5,742 nt of DNA, taken from contig QNCQ01000129.1 of assembly GCA_003645825.1 (NCBI GenBank), forward strand, positions 1 to 5,742, written 5' to 3'. This document shows, in pieces, positions 1 to 5,742 of this stretch (within the stretch, counting starts at the first letter, position 1; each line of letters opens with the position of its first letter). The stretch comes from Fidelibacterota bacterium (GTDB lineage: Bacteria; Fidelibacterota; UBA2242; B5-G15). Position numbers and translations under genes: made by a program. The notes under the pieces are model-generated. The model saw only the letters and a list, made by a program, of their open reading frames with translations, was not told the origin of the DNA and made no database searches.

Positions 1-570
1 CATCAGATGTGGGCGGCTCAGCTGTATAGGTACCGTTATCCAAGAACTCTTCTGACCTCTGGGGGGCTTGGTACAATGGGATATGGGTTTCCCGCGGCAA
101 TAGGAGCTGCTATAGGGAATCCAGACAAGACAGTGATAGTTATTTCTGGAGATGGAAGCATTCAAATGAATATCCAGGAGTTTGCAACTGCGCATCTTAA
201 CGATGTTAATGTTAAAGTACTCATAATGAATAATGCTTATCTGGGGATGGTCAGGCAATGGCAAGATCTATTCTGGAACAAAAGATATGCGGCTACATGT
301 TTGAAAAGGAGGGATGGTTGTCCTCCAAAATGTGATGGAAGCGAAGTTTCCTGCCCTGAATATTATTGCCCTGATTTCGTAAAACTGGCTGAGTCGTATT
401 TTATTAAGGGATATAGAGTTAGAAAAACTGAGGAGGTTAAGCCAATTTTGGAAAAAATAATGTCCTACAAAGGCCCTGCTGTTGTGGAGTTTGTTGTTCG
501 TAGAGAAGAGAATGTCTTCCCTATGGTACCAGCAGGGAAGTCTCTTGACGAAATGTTGTTGGGAAGCTGA
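1..570 (+). CDS. ilvB: Acetohydroxyacid synthase large (catalytic) subunit, 3' part only
   Basis: This is the C-terminal third of the thiamine-diphosphate (ThDP) enzyme that joins two pyruvates to 2-acetolactate, or pyruvate and 2-oxobutyrate to 2-aceto-2-hydroxybutyrate. It is the first common step to valine, leucine and isoleucine, in the cytoplasm. The frame is open from base 1 and begins HQMWAAQ, the end of the family's GQHQMWAAQ motif, so the N-terminal two thirds, including the catalytic glutamate, lie outside. Counting from the Met at base 7, SGGLGTMGYG lies at 18-27. The ThDP/Mg motif starts with GDGS at 48-51 and ends with NN at 75-76. The mobile-loop motif GMVRQWQD is at 80-87 and the C-terminal FPMVPAGKSLDEM at 171-183. 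Five cysteines (98, 105, 109, 116, 121) sit in an insert of about 20 residues that typical homologues such as E. coli IlvI lack. ilvN follows after 38 bases, as expected for the two-subunit enzyme. Identification is firm. Biosynthetic AHAS rather than catabolic AlsS is inferred from the ilvN partner. Confidence 0.97.
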   Translation, partial: HQMWAAQLYRYRYPRTLLTSGGLGTMGYGFPAAIGAAIGNPDKTVIVISGDGSIQMNIQEFATAHLNDVNVKVLIMNNAYLGMVRQWQDLFWNKRYAATCLKRRDGCPPKCDGSEVSCPEYYCPDFVKLAESYFIKGYRVRKTEEVKPILEKIMSYKGPAVVEFVVRREENVFPMVPAGKSLDEMLLGS

Positions 571-608
571 TTTTTGAAAAATGTTTAGAAGGGATCGTGA
601 GGTAGAAA

Positions 609-1088
609 ATGGAGGAGAAGCATTCAATTGTGGTTACAGTAATAAATAGAGCGGGGGTCCTCGCAAGGATTTCATCCTTGATTACCCAGAGAGGGTATAA
701 TATTGAAAATGTAATAGGTGCTCCTACAGAAGATCCCAACGTTTATAAAGTAAATTTTGGTATAAGAGGAACTGATGAACAGATTGAAAAAATTGTGAAA
801 CAGCTCAATAAACTGATAGACGTTATCAAGGTCGAGGATATTTCCCATAAGAAAAACTATATTCTTCGTGAGTATCTTATAATAAAAGTTAAAGCGAAGA
901 CTTCAACGAGAACAGATATTTTTGAGCTCATTAACGTTTTCAGGGCTAAAATTCTTGACGTCGCGAAAAATTTTATAACCATTGAATTGTCAGGACCACC
1001 TCGAAAAGTTAGCAGATTTATTGAGCTTTTGTCCCCTTATGGGATTCAGCAATACATAAGGACTGGGGAAATTGCTCTGAGGGAATGA
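609..1088 (+). CDS. ilvN: Acetohydroxyacid synthase small (regulatory) subunit
   Basis: IlvN/IlvH-type subunit (159 residues, normal for the family) that binds the catalytic subunit, activates it and gives it feedback inhibition by valine. An ACT domain occupies about residues 4-76 and the C-terminal AHAS small-subunit domain about 84-158. The ACT signature reads NRAGVLARIS at 13-22, then QRGYNIE at 27-33. Aligned by eye with E. coli IlvH, Asn13, Gly16 and Asn31 match Asn11, Gly14 and Asn29, positions tied to valine binding in that protein, so valine sensitivity is the expected state (inference). The ATG at 609 is preceded by GTGAGGT at 597-603 with a 5-base spacer, and the protein start matches the family. 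It lies 38 bases after ilvB and 22 bases before ilvC, in the usual ilvBNC order. No terminator is visible in either gap. Confidence 0.97.
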   Translation: MEEKHSIVVTVINRAGVLARISSLITQRGYNIENVIGAPTEDPNVYKVNFGIRGTDEQIEKIVKQLNKLIDVIKVEDISHKKNYILREYLIIKVKAKTSTRTDIFELINVFRAKILDVAKNFITIELSGPPRKVSRFIELLSPYGIQQYIRTGEIALRE

Positions 1089-1096
1089 AGTGTTAG

Positions 1097-1105
1097 AAAG
1101 GAGGA
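1097..1105 (+). promoter_or_regulatory. Ribosome-binding site that fixes the ilvC start
   Basis: AAAGGAGGA is a near-perfect Shine-Dalgarno sequence, 5-6 bases before the ATG at 1111. It decides between that ATG and an in-frame GTG at 1090, which would add seven residues (MLERRTI). The GTG has only a weaker GAGGG at 1079-1083, inside ilvN. The family N-terminus (M-A-x-K-I-Y-Y-D) also begins at the ATG. Confidence 0.85.
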
Positions 1106-1110
1106 CTATT

Positions 1111-2118
1111 ATGGCTTTAAAGATTTATTATGATAGGGATTCAAAACCAGAATTGCTTAAAGAAAGAACGATAGCAATAATAGGATACGGTAGCCAGGGA
1201 CATGCCCAGGCGCAGAATCTGAGGGATAGCGGGTATAAAGTAATCGTTGCCGAGCTTGAGGGAACCCAAAATTATGAACTTGCTGTTAAGCACGGTTTTA
1301 AACCGGTTTCGGCTGAAGAAGCAGCAAAAGAAGCTGATATTATCCAACTGTTAGTTCCTGACGATGTTCAGAAAAAACTCTACTATTCAAGTATTGAAAA
1401 GCACATGAAAAAGGGAAAGGCTCTAGTGTTTTCCCATGGTTTTAACATCCACTATAACCAGATAGTGCCTGGAAAGGATATCGATGTCTATATGGTTGCT
1501 CCAAAAGGACCAGGGCATCTTGTGAGAAGAACTTTTGTTAAAGGAGAAGGAGTTCCTGCGCTGGTGGCTATTTATCAGGATGCTACTGGAAAGGCAAAAG
1601 AGCTTGCTATAACCCATGCCTGTGGAATAGGTGCTGGTCGCGCGGGTATTATTGAGACAACATTTAAGGAAGAGACCGAGACTGACCTTTTTGGGGAGCA
1701 GGTTGTTCTTTGTGGAGGAGTGACTGAGCTTATTAAAGCAGGGTTTGAGGTGCTTGTCGAGGCTGGATATCAACCGGAAATAGCATATTTTGAGTGCTTA
1801 AATGAGCTGAAGTTGATAGTTGATCTGCTTTACGAAGGTGGAATTTCAATGATGTATTATTCAGTCAGTGATACAGCGGAGTATGGAGGAATGACAAGGG
1901 GCCCAATGGTCATAGGAGAAGATGTAAAGAAGAGGATGAGAGAGATACTCAGAGCAGTACAGGATGGAACTTTTGCCAGAGAGTGGATTATGGAAAATCA
2001 AGCAGGTAGACCGGTGCTAAAAGCGCTGAGAGAGAAACATAAAGAGCTTTTGATTGAAAAGGTGGGAGAAAAGCTTCGTTCCATGATGAGCTGGTTAAAG
2101 GAAGATAAAAATGAGTGA
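1111..2118 (+). CDS. ilvC: Ketol-acid reductoisomerase, class I, probable NADH-type cofactor loop
   Basis: Cytoplasmic Mg-dependent enzyme that isomerises and reduces 2-acetolactate and 2-aceto-2-hydroxybutyrate to the 2,3-dihydroxy acids, the second common step to valine and isoleucine. The product has 335 residues, the usual short class I length. A Rossmann domain spans about 1-183 with GYGSQG at 25-30. The catalytic-loop His109 lies in FSHGFNIHY, followed by VAPKGPGHLVR at 129-139. The knotted helical C-terminal domain carries the metal ligands Asp192 and Glu196 in ETDLFGEQ, plus Glu228 and Glu232, and the substrate-site serine Ser253 in SVSDTAEYGG. The cofactor loop at 47-58 reads AELEGTQNYELA. 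It has Glu48 and Glu50 and lacks the Arg and Ser residues that usually hold the NADPH phosphate, so NADH preference is inferred. The start was chosen by its ribosome-binding site and the family N-terminus. The last 8 bases overlap the next gene. Confidence 0.98.
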   Translation: MALKIYYDRDSKPELLKERTIAIIGYGSQGHAQAQNLRDSGYKVIVAELEGTQNYELAVKHGFKPVSAEEAAKEADIIQLLVPDDVQKKLYYSSIEKHMKKGKALVFSHGFNIHYNQIVPGKDIDVYMVAPKGPGHLVRRTFVKGEGVPALVAIYQDATGKAKELAITHACGIGAGRAGIIETTFKEETETDLFGEQVVLCGGVTELIKAGFEVLVEAGYQPEIAYFECLNELKLIVDLLYEGGISMMYYSVSDTAEYGGMTRGPMVIGEDVKKRMREILRAVQDGTFAREWIMENQAGRPVLKALREKHKELLIEKVGEKLRSMMSWLKEDKNE

Positions 2119-3703
2119 GGTAAAAATATTTGATACCACTCTGAGAGATGGTTCTCAAAGTGAAAATATTTCCTTCAGTTTACAGGATAAGCTGAGAATA
2201 ACCGCGAAGCTGGATGAATTTGGGGTTCACTACATTGAAGGAGGATGGCCTGGATCAAACCCCAAAGATGCTTACTACTTTAGTGAAGTAAAAAAACTTA
2301 ATTTGAAAAATGCCAGGATTGTGGCCTTTGGGAGCACAAGAAAATTTAAAAATAAAGTAGGGGACGATCCGAATATTCAAGCTCTTGTAGAAGCTGAGAC
2401 GCCAACTGTAGCTATATTCGGTAAGTCATGGATTCTTCATGTTGAAAAAGCTCTTAAAGTTTCTCCTGAGGATAATCTTGAAATTGTCTATGATTCAGTA
2501 AGATATCTGAAAGATAAAGGGAGAGAGGTCATTTTCGATGCTGAACACTTTTTTGACGGTTTTAAGGACTCTGAAGAGTATGCTTTAAAGGTTATAAGAA
2601 CAGCTGAAGAAGCTGGTGCTGACTGTATTGTTCTGTGTGATACAAACGGTGGCACCCTTCCCCATGAAGTAGGGAATATTGTCAGAAAGGTAAAGAGGGG
2701 TATCTCTACTCCTTTAGGGATTCATGCACACAACGATTCGGGAGTAGCGGTTGCAAATAGTATAATGGCAGTACTTGAAGGGTGTACTCATGTACAGGGC
2801 ACTTTTAATGGCTACGGAGAGAGATGTGGAAATGCTGATTTATGTTCAGTTATACCTAATCTCCAACTCAAATTGGGTATAAAATGTGTCCCTAATGAGA
2901 ATCTTAAAAAGCTTACCCATTTATCCAGGTTTATTTCAGAGGTTGCGAATCTTTCCCACCAGTTCAATGTGCCATATGTAGGACAAAGCGCTTTTGCTCA
3001 TAAAGGTGGAGTTCATGTAAATGCTGTTCTGAAGTCGACTCGGACTTATGAGCATATTGATCCTGAAATGGTTGGTAACATTCGTAGGGTCTTGATTTCG
3101 GATCTTTCTGGAAAAAGTAATATTCAATATCGTGCCGAGGAATTTGGCATTGACCTTGAGAAGCACCGGGATAAGGTGCCGCAAATTGTCAATAAACTAA
3201 AAGAACTCGAACATGAAGGATACCAGTTTGAGTCAGCTGAGAGCTCTTTTGAGCTTTTAATAAAGGAAATTGTGAAGGAGTATAGAGAGTTTTTTGAACT
3301 TCAGGGTTTTAGGGTGCTTGTCGAAAAAGAAAGAGATGGAGAAGTCAGGTCTGAAGCGACAATAAGATTAAAGGTGAATAATGAGACGGAGCATTCAGCA
3401 AGTGAGGGAAATGGACCGGTTAATGCTCTTGACAGAGCGTTGAGGAAGGCTCTTTTAAGCTTCTATCCTGAACTCAAAAATTTACGGTTGTCTGATTATA
3501 AAGTGAGAGTTCTTGATGGGCCAAGGGGCACTGGTGCAAAGGTGCGGGTGCTGATAGAATCTGTCTCTGATGTTGGAGTTATAAGAACGGTTGGAGTTTC
3601 TGAGAATATTATTGAAGCGAGCTGGGAAGCAATAATTGATAGCGTAAAGTTTTATCTTATGAAAAAATACGATAAGCGAGAGGGAGCGAGAAATGGGAAA
3701 TAG
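2111..3703 (+). CDS. cimA: (R)-citramalate synthase, long Geobacter-type
   Basis: Condenses pyruvate and acetyl-CoA to (R)-citramalate, opening the threonine-independent route to 2-oxobutyrate and isoleucine. The 530-residue protein belongs to the DRE-TIM metallolyase family with a LeuA-type dimer (regulatory) domain. The TIM barrel covers about 3-280. DTTLRDGSQ at 8-16 holds Arg12 and metal ligand Asp13; HAHNDSG at 205-211 holds metal ligands His205 and His207; GYGERCGN is at 234-241. A linker region with AFAHKGGVH follows at 294-302, and the regulatory domain covers about 390-515 with GNGPVNALDRAL at 433-444. IEGGWPGSNPKD at 42-53 and DAEHFFDGFK at 143-152 are typical of this citramalate synthase subfamily rather than of LeuA or homocitrate synthase. 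The ATG at 2111 lies inside the ilvC end (8-base overlap), with AAAGGA at 2097-2102 as ribosome-binding site, so it is probably translationally coupled. Substrate choice is inferred from the subfamily; a 2-isopropylmalate synthase paralogue is less likely because a true leuA follows directly. Confidence 0.93.
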   Translation: MSEVKIFDTTLRDGSQSENISFSLQDKLRITAKLDEFGVHYIEGGWPGSNPKDAYYFSEVKKLNLKNARIVAFGSTRKFKNKVGDDPNIQALVEAETPTVAIFGKSWILHVEKALKVSPEDNLEIVYDSVRYLKDKGREVIFDAEHFFDGFKDSEEYALKVIRTAEEAGADCIVLCDTNGGTLPHEVGNIVRKVKRGISTPLGIHAHNDSGVAVANSIMAVLEGCTHVQGTFNGYGERCGNADLCSVIPNLQLKLGIKCVPNENLKKLTHLSRFISEVANLSHQFNVPYVGQSAFAHKGGVHVNAVLKSTRTYEHIDPEMVGNIRRVLISDLSGKSNIQYRAEEFGIDLEKHRDKVPQIVNKLKELEHEGYQFESAESSFELLIKEIVKEYREFFELQGFRVLVEKERDGEVRSEATIRLKVNNETEHSASEGNGPVNALDRALRKALLSFYPELKNLRLSDYKVRVLDGPRGTGAKVRVLIESVSDVGVIRTVGVSENIIEASWEAIIDSVKFYLMKKYDKREGARNGK

Positions 3704-5219
3704 AGTGTACATTTTTGATACAACTTTGCGGGATGGAGAGCAAAGCCCGGGGGCTTCTTTAACTATAGATGAGAAACTAATTGTAGCAAGGCAACTTGAA
3801 AGGTTGGGAGTGGATGTTATCGAAGCTGGATTTCCTATTTCATCTGAGGGCGACTTTAAAGCTGTCAATATGATTGCAAAAGAAATAAAAGATTCTATAG
3901 TTTGTGGACTTTCCAGAGCTTTGCCAAAGGATATAGATGTCTGTTGGGAAGCAGTGAAGGAAGCAGAAAATCCCAGAATTCATACTTTTATTGCTACTTC
4001 CAACATCCACATGCAGAAGAAGTTACAGAAAAAACCTGATGAAGTGATTGAGAAGGCTGTTAAAGCTGTTAAGAGAGCGAAAAGATACTGTTCCGATGTA
4101 GAATTTTCTCTTGAAGACGCTACGAGGACCGATTATGATTTTATGTGTAGGGTTGTAAGAGAAACTATAAGAGCTGGAGCCACAGTCATCAATATTCCTG
4201 ATACTGTCGGATATGCAATCCCCAAAGAATTTGCGAACAGGATAAAATACCTGTTTGACAATGTTGCAGAGCTTGATGAAGTTATACTCAGCGTTCACTG
4301 TCATGATGATCTTGGTAATGCTGTTAGTAATTCTCTGATTGCTGTGGAAATGGGAGCAAGGCAGGTGGAATGTTGCGTAAACGGGATTGGAGAAAGAGCA
4401 GGGAATGCTGCGCTTGAAGAAGTAGTGATGAATCTTGTTACCAGAAAGGATTATTTTGGGTTGGAAGTTGGGATAAATACAAAAGAGATATATAGAACAA
4501 GTAGGATGGTTTCTGAATTAACGGGTATTGAAGTTCAGAGAAACAAGGCTATTGTTGGAAAAAACGCTTTTGCACATGAGTCTGGAATTCACCAGCACGG
4601 GGTAATAAGTAGTAAGGAGACATACGAAATAATGAAACCTGAAGACATTGGCTGGGAGGGAGAAAATCTTGTTATTGGTAAGCATTCGGGTAGACATGCA
4701 ATCAAGCTTATACTTGAGAAGGAAGGCTATAGGGTCAGTAAAGAGCAACTCGATATGATTACGAAGCATGTGAAGGCCCTCGCTGATAAGCAAAAGACAA
4801 TTGAAAAGGTAGATCTTCTTGCTATTGCGAACGATGTGATAGGCAGGTTGTCTGAGAATCAGGCCAGGATGAAGCTAAAGGAATTTAATGTTGTTTCCGG
4901 AAGTGGAGTTACTCCTACTGCCTCTGTAAGGTTGCAAATCGGGGATGAGGAGAAAATTGGGTCCGGGATTGGGGTTGGACCTGTTGATGCCTTGAGCAAT
5001 GCGATTCTGTCGATTATAGGTTCAGATATAACACTTGAAGAGTATAATTTAAAATCTGTTACAGGTGGAGCGAATGCTCTTGCCAAAGTCACTGTGAAAG
5101 TAAGGGACAGGGAGGGAAATGTAGTTTCTGCCACAGGGGTCGATGAAGACATAATGAAAGCGTCAGCCAGCGCGATAATTGAAGGTTTGAATAAGATTTT
5201 TAGCTACGGGAAGGGTTAA
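3693..5219 (+). CDS. leuA: 2-isopropylmalate synthase
   Basis: Condenses 2-oxoisovalerate with acetyl-CoA to 2-isopropylmalate, the committed step to leucine. The 508 residues match the usual bacterial (E. coli-like) form. The TIM barrel spans about 4-270. DTTLRDGEQSPG at 9-20 holds Arg13 and metal ligand Asp14; IEAGFP is at 43-48; EFSLEDATRTD at 137-147 holds the probable catalytic Glu141. HCHDDLGNA at 202-210 gives metal ligands His202 and His204, and NGIGERAGNAAL is at 230-241. AFAHESGIHQHG at 292-303 lies in the linker. The leucine-sensing dimer domain runs about 385-505, with GSGIGVGPVDAL at 423-434 and TGGANALAKV at 457-466. The latter differs from the common TGGTDALGEV. The ATG at 3693 overlaps the preceding gene by 11 bases and has AGGGAG at 3681-3686, six bases upstream. 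It shares its fold with the neighbouring citramalate synthase, so the two are paralogues side by side. Confidence 0.97.
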   Translation: MGNRVYIFDTTLRDGEQSPGASLTIDEKLIVARQLERLGVDVIEAGFPISSEGDFKAVNMIAKEIKDSIVCGLSRALPKDIDVCWEAVKEAENPRIHTFIATSNIHMQKKLQKKPDEVIEKAVKAVKRAKRYCSDVEFSLEDATRTDYDFMCRVVRETIRAGATVINIPDTVGYAIPKEFANRIKYLFDNVAELDEVILSVHCHDDLGNAVSNSLIAVEMGARQVECCVNGIGERAGNAALEEVVMNLVTRKDYFGLEVGINTKEIYRTSRMVSELTGIEVQRNKAIVGKNAFAHESGIHQHGVISSKETYEIMKPEDIGWEGENLVIGKHSGRHAIKLILEKEGYRVSKEQLDMITKHVKALADKQKTIEKVDLLAIANDVIGRLSENQARMKLKEFNVVSGSGVTPTASVRLQIGDEEKIGSGIGVGPVDALSNAILSIIGSDITLEEYNLKSVTGGANALAKVTVKVRDREGNVVSATGVDEDIMKASASAIIEGLNKIFSYGKG

Positions 5220-5224
5220 TGTCA

Positions 5225-5233
5225 AAAGGAGGG
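5225..5233 (+). promoter_or_regulatory. Ribosome-binding site that fixes the TTG start of leuC
   Basis: AAAGGAGGG lies five bases before TTG at 5239, a strong Shine-Dalgarno site at normal spacing. No ATG or GTG lies in the leuC frame between the leuA end and the TTG. The ATG at 5219, touching the leuA stop, is in another frame and closes after 12 codons. Confidence 0.85.
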
Positions 5234-5238
5234 ATAAA

Positions 5239-5742
5239 TTGGGTGCTACTCTGGTAGAAAAGATACTAGCTGCTCATTCAGGTAGAGATAAAGTAACTCC
5301 CGGGGAGATAGTAAATGCGGACATTGACATTATAATGTGCCATGACGTTACAACAACGCCTGCTATTGAGCTACTGGAAAAGTACGGAATCAAAAGAGTG
5401 TTTGACCCAGATAGGATTGTCATAATGCCAGACCACTTTGTTCCGAACAAGGACATAAAAGCTGCAGAAATGGTAAAAAGGATTAGGGAATGGGCGAAAG
5501 AGCAGAATATAAAGAATTTTTATGAGATAGGGCGGCACGGTATATGTCATGCACTACTGCCAGAACAGGGGTATGTTAAACCCGGAACAACAATAATTTG
5601 TGGCGATAGTCATACAACTACCCATGGTGCATTTGGAGCGTTCGCTACAGGGGTGGGAAGCACAGATCTTGCCGCAGCTTTGGCTACCGGAAAGTTGTGG
5701 TTTAAGGTTCCGGAAACTATATTGGTTGAAATTAAAGGGAAG
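5239..5742 (+). CDS. leuC: 3-isopropylmalate (and possibly citramalate) dehydratase large subunit, 5' part
   Basis: Aconitase-family large subunit that, with LeuD, converts 2-isopropylmalate to 3-isopropylmalate using a 4Fe-4S cluster. The frame is open for 168 codons to the window edge, about 40% of the roughly 420 residues usual for the shorter HACN/archaeal-like branch. Seen in order are MGATLVEKILAAHSGRD at 1-17 (the typical start), VNADIDIIMCHDVTTTPA at 25-42, FDPDRIVIMPDHFVPNKD at 55-72, GICHALLPEQG at 101-111, GDSHTTTHGAFGAFATGVG at 122-140 and ATGKLWFKVPE at 149-159. The cluster-ligand cysteines lie in the missing part. The start is TTG, chosen because of the strong ribosome-binding site and because the family N-terminus begins there. 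It follows leuA by 19 bases. In Methanocaldococcus a homologous enzyme of this branch handles both isopropylmalate and citramalate; the neighbouring citramalate synthase suggests the same dual role here (inference). A homoaconitase is a less likely alternative. Confidence 0.93.
   Translation, partial: MGATLVEKILAAHSGRDKVTPGEIVNADIDIIMCHDVTTTPAIELLEKYGIKRVFDPDRIVIMPDHFVPNKDIKAAEMVKRIREWAKEQNIKNFYEIGRHGICHALLPEQGYVKPGTTIICGDSHTTTHGAFGAFATGVGSTDLAAALATGKLWFKVPETILVEIKGK

Noticed and set aside
571..608. Possible terminator or promoter between ilvB and ilvN
   Set aside because: The 38 bases hold a T run near the ilvB stop but no stable inverted repeat before it, and no convincing -35/-10 pair; only the ilvN ribosome-binding site is supported.
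268..627. Reverse-strand open frame of 119 codons over the ilvB end and ilvN start
   Set aside because: It is antisense to well-conserved ilvB sequence, shows no recognisable motif and ends within two genes of clear identity; a shadow frame.
1090..1110. GTG start adding seven residues to IlvC
   Set aside because: GAGGG at 1079-1083 could serve it, but the ATG at 1111 has a near-perfect ribosome-binding site that the longer form would translate through, and the family N-terminus starts at the ATG.
1423..1773. Reverse-strand open frame of 116 codons inside ilvC
   Set aside because: It is antisense to the catalytic and metal-binding core of ilvC, which explains the sequence fully.
3482..3868. 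Reverse-strand open frame of 128 codons across the cimA/leuA junction
   Set aside because: It lies opposite strongly conserved coding sequence of both synthases, has no family resemblance and no plausible gene context.
5219..5257. Short frame MSKGGINWVLLW as a branched-chain leader peptide
   Set aside because: It has few branched-chain residues, no attenuator-like hairpins around it and lies inside an operon rather than ahead of one. Most likely a chance ATG.

Overview
The window is a compact stretch of a bacterial branched-chain amino acid operon, with every gene on the + strand. In order it holds the 3' end of ilvB (acetohydroxyacid synthase large subunit), ilvN (its regulatory subunit), ilvC (ketol-acid reductoisomerase), a citramalate synthase gene (cimA type), leuA (2-isopropylmalate synthase) and the 5' part of leuC (isopropylmalate/citramalate isomerase large subunit). 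There is no non-coding stretch longer than about 40 bases. No RNA gene, mobile element, CRISPR array, terminator or internal promoter could be supported.

Layout. ilvB runs in from the left edge and ends at 570. A 38-base gap leads to ilvN (609-1088) and a 22-base gap to ilvC (1111-2118). ilvC overlaps the citramalate synthase gene (2111-3703) by 8 bases, and that gene overlaps leuA (3693-5219) by 11 bases. A 19-base gap with a strong ribosome-binding site leads to leuC, which begins with TTG at 5239 and runs off the right edge in frame. The spacing and overlaps imply one polycistronic message with translational coupling. The operon probably begins upstream and continues downstream, where leuD and leuB would be expected but cannot be seen.

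How the genes work together. IlvB/IlvN condense pyruvate with pyruvate or with 2-oxobutyrate, and IlvC converts the products to the dihydroxy acids of the valine and isoleucine pathways. Citramalate synthase makes citramalate from pyruvate and acetyl-CoA. This is the threonine-independent route to 2-oxobutyrate and hence isoleucine. LeuA makes 2-isopropylmalate from 2-oxoisovalerate and acetyl-CoA for leucine. LeuC (with LeuD) isomerises 2-isopropylmalate and, in this branch of the family, plausibly citramalate too. The cluster therefore links all three branched-chain amino acids, starting from pyruvate and acetyl-CoA.

Organism. The DNA is AT-leaning. AGA and AGG dominate the arginine codons, ATA is common for isoleucine, and the Shine-Dalgarno sites are strong. 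The citramalate synthase is the long (about 530 residue) type known from Geobacter and many other bacteria, and LeuC looks like the shorter archaeal/HACN-like branch. This fits an anaerobic, possibly thermophilic, bacterium from a poorly sampled or delta-proteobacterium-like lineage. The phylum cannot be fixed from this window.

This is mostly ordinary core metabolism, and I see no undescribed multi-gene system. Two molecular details deserve a second look: a five-cysteine insert in IlvB just after the mobile active-site loop, and an acidic cofactor loop in IlvC that predicts NADH rather than NADPH use.
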